From assembly GCA_024734495.1 (NCBI GenBank), contig JALMQS010000161.1:618169-682168 (forward strand): DNA of 64,000 nucleotides, read 5' to 3'. Origin of the DNA: Forficula auricularia. Its lineage: Eukaryota; Arthropoda; Insecta; Dermaptera; Forficulidae. Below the pieces are notes generated by a model. That model saw only the letters and a list, made by a program, of their open reading frames with translations. It was not told where the DNA came from and searched no databases. Position 1 is the stretch's first letter, and the number at the start of each line of letters is the position of its first letter. This document shows positions 57,964 through 64,000 of this stretch, one piece after another. The position numbers were made by a program, and so were the translations under genes.

Positions 57964-58519
57964 CTGAAACAAATTAAATTTCTCATTTATTTGCATCAAG
58001 AAATTTTATAACAATAATTATGATGAAAAAATATATATTTTATTTTTCGATCAATCCAATCCATGGGCTCCCCAATGGTAGGGCTGAAACTGAAAGGGTC
58101 CTAGCCTGGCGGTCCGAGCTTACGAAGGCTCAAGTTAGCCGGCTTAGCATGCTTTGAGCCAAAGCAGCTGGTCTATCATCTTTCAGTTTTAGCTCAGATG
58201 CGAACAAAAATGGCTGACAATAATATTATTGCAGATATTATCAATCGCAGACGAATTTGGAAGTCGTATTCTCTTTATTCATTGAAGTATAGAGTTGAAC
58301 AGTGAGAAACAAAATATCAGCTGTTCTGTGACATCAGCTGTTGTATTTGGACAATGGCTATCTCACACACGTGATAAAATAATGCTTTCCGAATGGCTGG
58401 CCACTGCCCACGGTCCAAATAGCTAAACTTTTTTTTAAAACATGCCCTATCTTTTGAATCAAGCAAGCATGCTACTAAGACAGTCCAGAGTGACGTCATT
58501 TCGACCCCCTCCATTCCTC

Positions 58520-59740
58520 CAAAGCAATCGAATGCAAGAAGGGGTGCACCAGTAAAGATGTAGCCCCTATGGATCTCGAAAGACCCTTGCATTACCGAAG
58601 AGAAGGGAAAGTTGATTAAGTGAGAGGGTGTAGACGTAGGTGTCTATGCACCCTGGTTTTGAAGGTTTGAAGATCATAGGTGCTGGGAAAGATAGAGGCT
58701 GGGAGAGAGTTCCAGTTCCTTGAAGTCATGGGGATATATGTATTCGCGAATGAAGTGGTCCGGCACTTTTCCAATTTGACCGCGAAAGAGTGTTGGGAGT
58801 CGGCAAAACGTGTGCTGCGTGCAAAGCATGCTTTGGGGGGAATTATTGATTTTATCTCATCAGAGCACCTGCCGTGATAGTATCTATAGAAAAGGGAAAG
58901 GGCGGAGACATCTCTTCCGATGAGCCAGCGAGTCGAGGGAGTCGGTGAGGGTAGAATCGTCAATTAGCCTGACGGCTCGTTTCTGAATTGCATCAAGGGT
59001 AGCAAGAGAATATTTTGAGGCTCCCCTCCACAGATGAGAGCCGTATTCGAGACAGGGGCGGATTTGGGCCTTGTAGATGGTGAGAAGTTGTGGGGTTTGT
59101 AAAATCGCTTGGACCTGAATAAGAAGCCAATCTTCCTTGCTGCAGATTTCGCCACAGAGGAGATGTGTTCATTCCAAGACAGGTCAGATGCGACAGAGAC
59201 GCCCAACATGGATAGGCTGTCACACATTTTCAGGGTATTCGAATCGAAGTGAATATCAGGGAAATCTCTATTTTCGCGCCTAGAAATTAGACAACATTGA
59301 GTCTTATTTGAATTAAAGTTAACTAAATTTTGAGAGCCCCATTTATTCAGTTTGTCTAGGTCGAGAGTAATTGAGGAGGCAATATTGATTCGATTATTCG
59401 GGAGAGAGGGCTTTGCCGTGTAGAGTGCTATCGTCGGCGTAACAATGAGTGGGGTTTGCCGTTTGATCAATAAGGTCGTTTATATAAATAAGGAAGAGTG
59501 TGGAGGAGATTACAGAGCCTTGGGGAACACCAGAGTTTGTGGAGAACGATTCAGATGATGTTCCATCCACCACAACTTTTATACTTCGGTTTGTCAGAAA
59601 GCTTTCTATCCATTTGCGAAGTGTTGGTTGTGAATCCAAAGGCTGGCAGTTTGGCAAGAAGATTTTTGTGCCAAACCTGGTCAAAAGTTGACAGTCAGCC
59701 GAACAAGTTAAGAACAAGTAAGAGAAAAAGCTCGTTGTGA
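58520..59740 (-). pseudogene. LINE (Jockey/CR1-like) reverse transcriptase pseudogene
   Basis: Minus strand. Reverse-transcriptase core near 59400-59717: SGVPQGSVISSTLFLIYIND and CYADDSTLHGK (YADD catalytic box). A frame break follows to LDKLNKWGSQNLVNFNSNKT and LGVSVASDLSWNEHI, then another to KACFARSTRFADSQHSF, SRNWNSLPASIFP and FKTRVHRHLRLHPL. The 3' UTR (AATGCAAGGGTCTTTCGAGA) runs to 58520. 5'-truncated, at least two frameshifts, so inactive. Confidence 0.85.
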
Positions 59741-59849
59741 ACCGGCCTTAACACTGGTCTTGATAGGATCGCCATTCAGGGGAGAGTGGAATCTAGAGTT
59801 ATCTAGAGTAAGTAATCATCGTAGCTTTTGTATAATAATTTAATATATT

Positions 59850-60535
59850 GAAAAAAAAATTATTCAAGTTTTTATAAATATAAATAAATAAAACAAATCT
59901 TTTTTATAAAAAACAATCTTAAAACGTTTAATTGGAAAGATTTTGTTTTACCGATTATTAAAACGTTCAGTTAAAATCCAAACGTTTCTCCCTTATCACT
60001 GGAATTTTAAGAAATTGGATGGATGCAAAATGACCTTAATAAAATGGAACGGAAGCAGAAAATAGAGAAAACAAAACTTGAATGTAAACTCTACCTTTTT
60101 TTTCTATTCTCATCCTATGTAAAGATTATCCTTTCATCCATACTTGATGGCTTAAATGCTATACAAGGGGCGAACCGCGACCTAATATAGTGTACACCTA
60201 CTTCCACTTCCACTTTCATTTCCAAGTAGAAGACAATAGATGAAGGGGCATTATCTAAAGAATTCCAAAATAATTCTAACGACGTGTACACCTAATTCCA
60301 ATCGCGGTTCACCTCTCGGTGATATTATATAAGCTCTGGAGCATTCCATCAACCACTGGACTCGCCTAGCTCTTACGCAGCTTTCATTCTTCTGCGCGCA
60401 ATTCGTTGCCTAAATACAGGCGCTCCAACTTAATCATAAATCAAGTTCAGACTACATTTTGAGGATTTTAATTTGTACTGTTATTTATTTATATTTCATA
60501 ATTCAATATTTTTCTTATATGTGCAAAAAAAATTG
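59850..60535. repeat. Dispersed repeat, inverted copy of 24375-24945
   Basis: Same blocks as the 24.4-kb copy in reverse, interrupted at 60168-60322 by a small GGGGCGAACCGCG element. Confidence 0.75.
60168..60322. mobile_element. Small MITE, AGGGGCGAACCGCG ends
   Basis: AGGGGCGAACCGCG and CGCGGTTCACCTCT are inverted; GTGTACACCTA occurs in both halves. Same family as 36103-36352. Confidence 0.7.
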
Positions 60536-60545
60536 AACTAGTTAA

Positions 60546-61246
60546 GGTAGTTGTTTCATCATATGGGTTTTCTTAGAATTTTTTTTTAATTTAGATAGAT
60601 TATTATTAAAAACTTCTGCATCGATTGGTGGCAACACGAAATTTATGAACAATATAGAGTAGTTCTGGAGATATTAAATTCCAAAGATAGAGTTTTTCAG
60701 ACTCTTTATACATTGCACTATACGGAATACTGGAAATTTTACATACAAATTTAATTATAATTAAGAAACTCTTCCTACCATTGTTACAAAAAACTAACAT
60801 GAAACAATAGCTAATACATTTTTTAAGAAAATTTTAATTTATAGTGACAACACAGTTTCTGAGATAATAATGAAAAATGTATAATGAAAAATTTACACTA
60901 AAAGCAATCTGGCAACAACGAACTTATTTAACCTAAAAAGTGGGTTAACTTTAGTAATTTTTTTGACGTTTTTTCGCTTCAGCCATTTTCGCAACAGCTT
61001 TCAATCGCTTATTAAGAACATTTTGTTTCATAAATCTTCCTTTATAATGTACTTTATCTGACATTTCTATGATAAAATATATACAAGCTCGGGCAGTGTT
61101 GCCAGATTTGTCAAACGAGCACGGGATTGGCTAGTAATGGTACATAAACAGCAAAAAGTTTTGGGCTTATGAATTATGAATCCTTATTGTCTGTACTATT
61201 TACTCTAGCATTAACTTCTTGATACTATTGTCTCGAAACAACTACC
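60546..61246. mobile_element. TTAA-flanked nonautonomous element, copy 3
   Basis: GGTAGTTGTTTC and GAAACAACTACC are perfect inverted ends, flanked by TTAA on both sides (60542-60545, 61247-61250). TTAA targets are typical of piggyBac-type elements. 701 bp, no protein. Confidence 0.85.
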
Positions 61247-61721
61247 TTAATTCAATTCCACCATTACGTCACATCTAGTAAACAAAAACACATAAAAATT
61301 ATTTCCAATCAATTTTTTGTAAATTTTTTGGGAAGTATCAAATTCAGTATGAACTTCCTTTGAAATTAAGTTTCCGTCTATTATTCCTTTTCAAATCTTC
61401 TTTATATTCAGTCCCGCATCGCTGAATATAGTCTCACTTTCAAATATTGGAAACTCATTTTGGTTTCACAAAGCGTTTAAAGACAATTGTAATGTCTCTG
61501 TTTTGTCAAGATACTTCTCACTTTATTGATTTGCATCTCTTAACATTTTTAAATGGAAAATACGTCACCTATGTACTGAATCCAAGGAGTTATGGAGGAA
61601 TTCCACACTATGTCAAAAAATAATTGAACCCCAGGCGAACCTATCTGACATATATATCATGCTAAAATTTCATTTAAAATATAATCTTCATTTGTAAAAT
61701 TTCGACATCTAGTGATTCTAA

Positions 61722-61821
61722 NNNNNNNNNNNNNNNNNNNNNNNNNNNNNNNNNNNNNNNNNNNNNNNNNNNNNNNNNNNNNNNNNNNNNNNNNNNNNNN
61801 NNNNNNNNNNNNNNNNNNNNN
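61722..61821. other. Assembly gap
   Basis: Exactly 100 N, a conventional placeholder for a gap of unknown length. Confidence 0.99.
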
Positions 61822-62106
61822 TATTTCATTCAATTTTAAAATATTGAAATATACGACAATAGAAAATATAGATTGTAAACAAAATATAAACAGATCGGGC
61901 CTGGTAACACGGCAATATGGTGGTTCAGTAACAACTTTTTTTGGAGTAAATTTTTCCCGGATATAATGTAATTTTAAATAACGATTAATCAATCGCCTGG
62001 GAGATATTCGGCTATCGATTCCCAATCGACCCCTTAATCTTTATTGACCCCATTTAAAATTTCATCGACTCCCAGAGGGAGTCGATAAAGCCGATACAGC
62101 TTTGAA

Positions 62107-62455
62107 CAATTTATTGCTTTGCACGCAGCACACGTTTTGCCGACTCCCAACACTCTTTCGCGGTCAAATTAGAAAAGTGCCGGACCGCTTCATTCGCGAG
62201 TTCATATTCCCCATGACTTCAAGGAACTGGAACTACTCTCCCAGCCTCTATCTTTCCCAGCACCTATGATCTTCAAACCTTCAAAACCTGGTTGTGCCGA
62301 GACACCTACATTCGTCTACACCCTCTCACTTAAACAACTTTCCCTTCTGCTTCGGTAAATGCGGGGGTCTTTCGAGATCCACTTCGCGGGGCCACATCTT
62401 TACTGGTGCACCCGCCTTCTTTTGCATTCGATTGCATTAAAAAAAAAAAAAAAAT
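62107..62455 (+). pseudogene. LINE 3' end, third copy
   Basis: Same 3' coding tail and UTR as at 55.5 kb, ending GCATTCGATTGCATT and an A run at about 62440-62453. Truncated to about 350 bp. Confidence 0.8.
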
Positions 62456-62459
62456 TGGA

Positions 62460-63340
62460 ATAGTTTCAAACACCTGAAACACAAAGTTTCTCTTCGTTCT
62501 TTTGCTAGAAGACATTTTTTCACAATGTTAGTGTTAAAAGTCCCTATTAACTCGCTCTAAGGATATTAATACCAAGCCGGAAATAAAAAAAAATATTTAA
62601 ATCCAAAATCCTGAATAAAAAAAAACCCAAAAAATTGCCATTTTAATCATAAAGTAGTTATTGATTTATTTTGATTAGATAATGTAAAAAGTTTTATATA
62701 ATATTAATTTCATATAGAGTTATTTAAATAATTCTCAACTTTAAAAACTAAAGATAGTAATTTTATACACATTTTGAATTTCGTTATTTTATATATTCAA
62801 GAAAATAACGGAGTTATGCATTTATTATTCATAATAGCCAGTATTTATGGAGTGTGATTTTATAAGGGGTATACAATTTTTGCCCTTATTTTATAATTTT
62901 TAATATTTTTAAAAATAACGTAAGAACTTCGTTCCTGCGAGGGGTTTATTCTTAAATATAATTATTTTCCGACATTGTTTCAGTAAGACAAGTTATATTT
63001 ATTGAAACAGCAAATAATAAGATGGTCAAAGAGCTATTGTTGTCTTGTGTGCTAGTATTCTTTATGCATTATGCAGCAATGGGCTTAACAAACACATGTC
63101 TATCTATATTTCACTTGAATAAAAATAAACAAATATTTTCCCATCTCTAATACAAATACTACAGATATATTCAAATCACGTCCATGGATCTCATAATTCT
63201 CATTTCAAATTACTCGATATTTGAGTCTTGGAATGCTGTCGGATTATTGGAAAAAAATATTCATCGATAAGGAGATATCTATTTAAGATATACTAGTATA
63301 GAATTAATAAACTAAAGTGAATTCAACCCCTGACATCTAT
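62460..63340. other. Stretch without recognisable content
   Basis: AT-rich. No exon of Vps13 or named repeat recognised. Confidence 0.5.
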
Positions 63341-63344
63341 GACC

Positions 63345-63480
63345 ATCAGTGAACAGTAGGGTTTCTCTCCCGGGATTTCTTGTTCCCGATTTCCGGGAAA
63401 TCCGCAAAAATATCTATTCTCGATTTCCCTAGAAAAAGTAAATTCCCGGGATTATTTATAACATTCATCATCATATAAAT
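63345..63480. repeat. hAT-like end with TCCCGGGA words
   Basis: GTAGGGTTTCTCTCCCGGGA followed by TTCCCGATTTCCGGGAAATC resembles a hAT end seen widely in insects. No partner end found in the window. Confidence 0.4.
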
Positions 63481-63709
63481 GAAAAATAAATATTCCAAAA
63501 CTACTTGACTTTCTTGTATTCGTTATTATTCAAGCTACACAATACAAATATTTGAAAACTCAAAGCGTGTGTGTGTGTGTCTTTACACTTTATATTTTAA
63601 AAAGTTACAACAAGAATAAATTTAAAGTTTTATATAATTAAAAGATAGCAGTTTCTTTGAGAATTAAAGTAAGTTTAATTTAATATCAATAACACTTAGT
63701 TATTATTTT

Positions 63710-64000
63710 ATTACGTGCTTTTCGTGCTTGCCTTCGGCACGCCCTCGAAGCTCTGCCCTCCCAGCTCGGGCCCTGGCGGGCGGCGTCTCGGTCCAAAATT
63801 TGTATTCTTCTTAAAAAACCACACTCCAAATGTATACCTGTAAACTCCCGAAAATACATAGTCTCTTAAAGTTTCGCCTCATTTTCCTCCTGACACAGCT
63901 ACAGAAATGAGGCTCTAGATATGAATCTGGAAGTATTTTTTTTCTATAATCTACAGCATTGTGATATTTTTTGTGTGGAAATAGATTTATTTAAATAAGT
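63710..64000. repeat. GC-rich-tailed dispersed repeat, copy 2 (inverted, cut by the window edge)
   Basis: Inverse of 21230-21535, with GCCTTCGGCACGCCCTCGAA and the TAAACTCCCGAAAATACATA block. Confidence 0.75.

Noticed and set aside
58317..58592. A 91-codon minus-strand frame
   Set aside because: It covers the LINE 3' UTR and flanking sequence, which is non-coding in the other copies.
61657..62025. Frames crossing the N gap
   Set aside because: The gap length is unknown and the flanks show no family similarity.
1..64000. CRISPR array, operon or bacterial gene organisation
   Set aside because: No short regular direct repeats with spacers, and genes are spliced with GT-AG introns; the DNA is eukaryotic.

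Overview
The window is eukaryotic nuclear DNA, AT-rich, with short spliced exons, long introns and very many transposon relics. The intron content (mariner, hAT, Ty3/gypsy, Penelope-like and non-LTR elements) and the insect-like Vps13 protein point to an arthropod, most likely an insect. I cannot name the species. There is one 100-base assembly gap at 61722-61821.

The only host gene I can support is Vps13 (VPS13A/C type), a giant bridge-like lipid-transfer protein, on the minus strand. I placed 35 exons by splice sites and reading phase, plus one doubtful exon, from 57963 down to 1438. They encode about 2,150 residues of the middle and C-terminal part. The N-terminal chorein part lies beyond the right edge and the last few hundred residues lie beyond the left edge. 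Nearly all junctions agree in phase. Exceptions are a one-base misfit at the 3151/3078 junction and a phase and stop conflict around a doubtful exon at about 44.05-44.13 kb. One intron is GC-AG (45649-45717).

The introns hold the rest. Left part: a 1.1-kb palindrome (215-1310), a TTAA-flanked element, and hAT and MITE relics. Next comes a near-intact Ty3/gypsy retrotransposon (12157-18357, one 1381-codon gag-pol frame, nearly identical LTRs, 6-bp target duplication) that landed inside an older inverted-repeat transposon. From 20 to 40 kb there are several hAT elements with 8-bp duplications, a foldback element built from two transposase tails, long hairpins, a Penelope-like GIY-YIG fragment, a tRNA-like SINE palindrome, and a four-layer nest at 38.2-40.0 kb. 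The right part holds more palindromes, RTE-like and Jockey/CR1-like LINE tails and, past the last exon, a LINE reverse-transcriptase pseudogene and further repeats.

The most unusual signal is a set of at least ten loci (about fifteen motifs) that match the hammerhead-ribozyme core (CUGANGA - stem II - GAAA), often as head-to-head inverted pairs and in at least four sequence families. One lies about 350 bp downstream of the Penelope-like endonuclease fragment, which fits the known link between hammerheads and Penelope-like elements. About half lie in the sense strand of Vps13 introns, so they could cleave the pre-mRNA. None of this has been folded or tested here.
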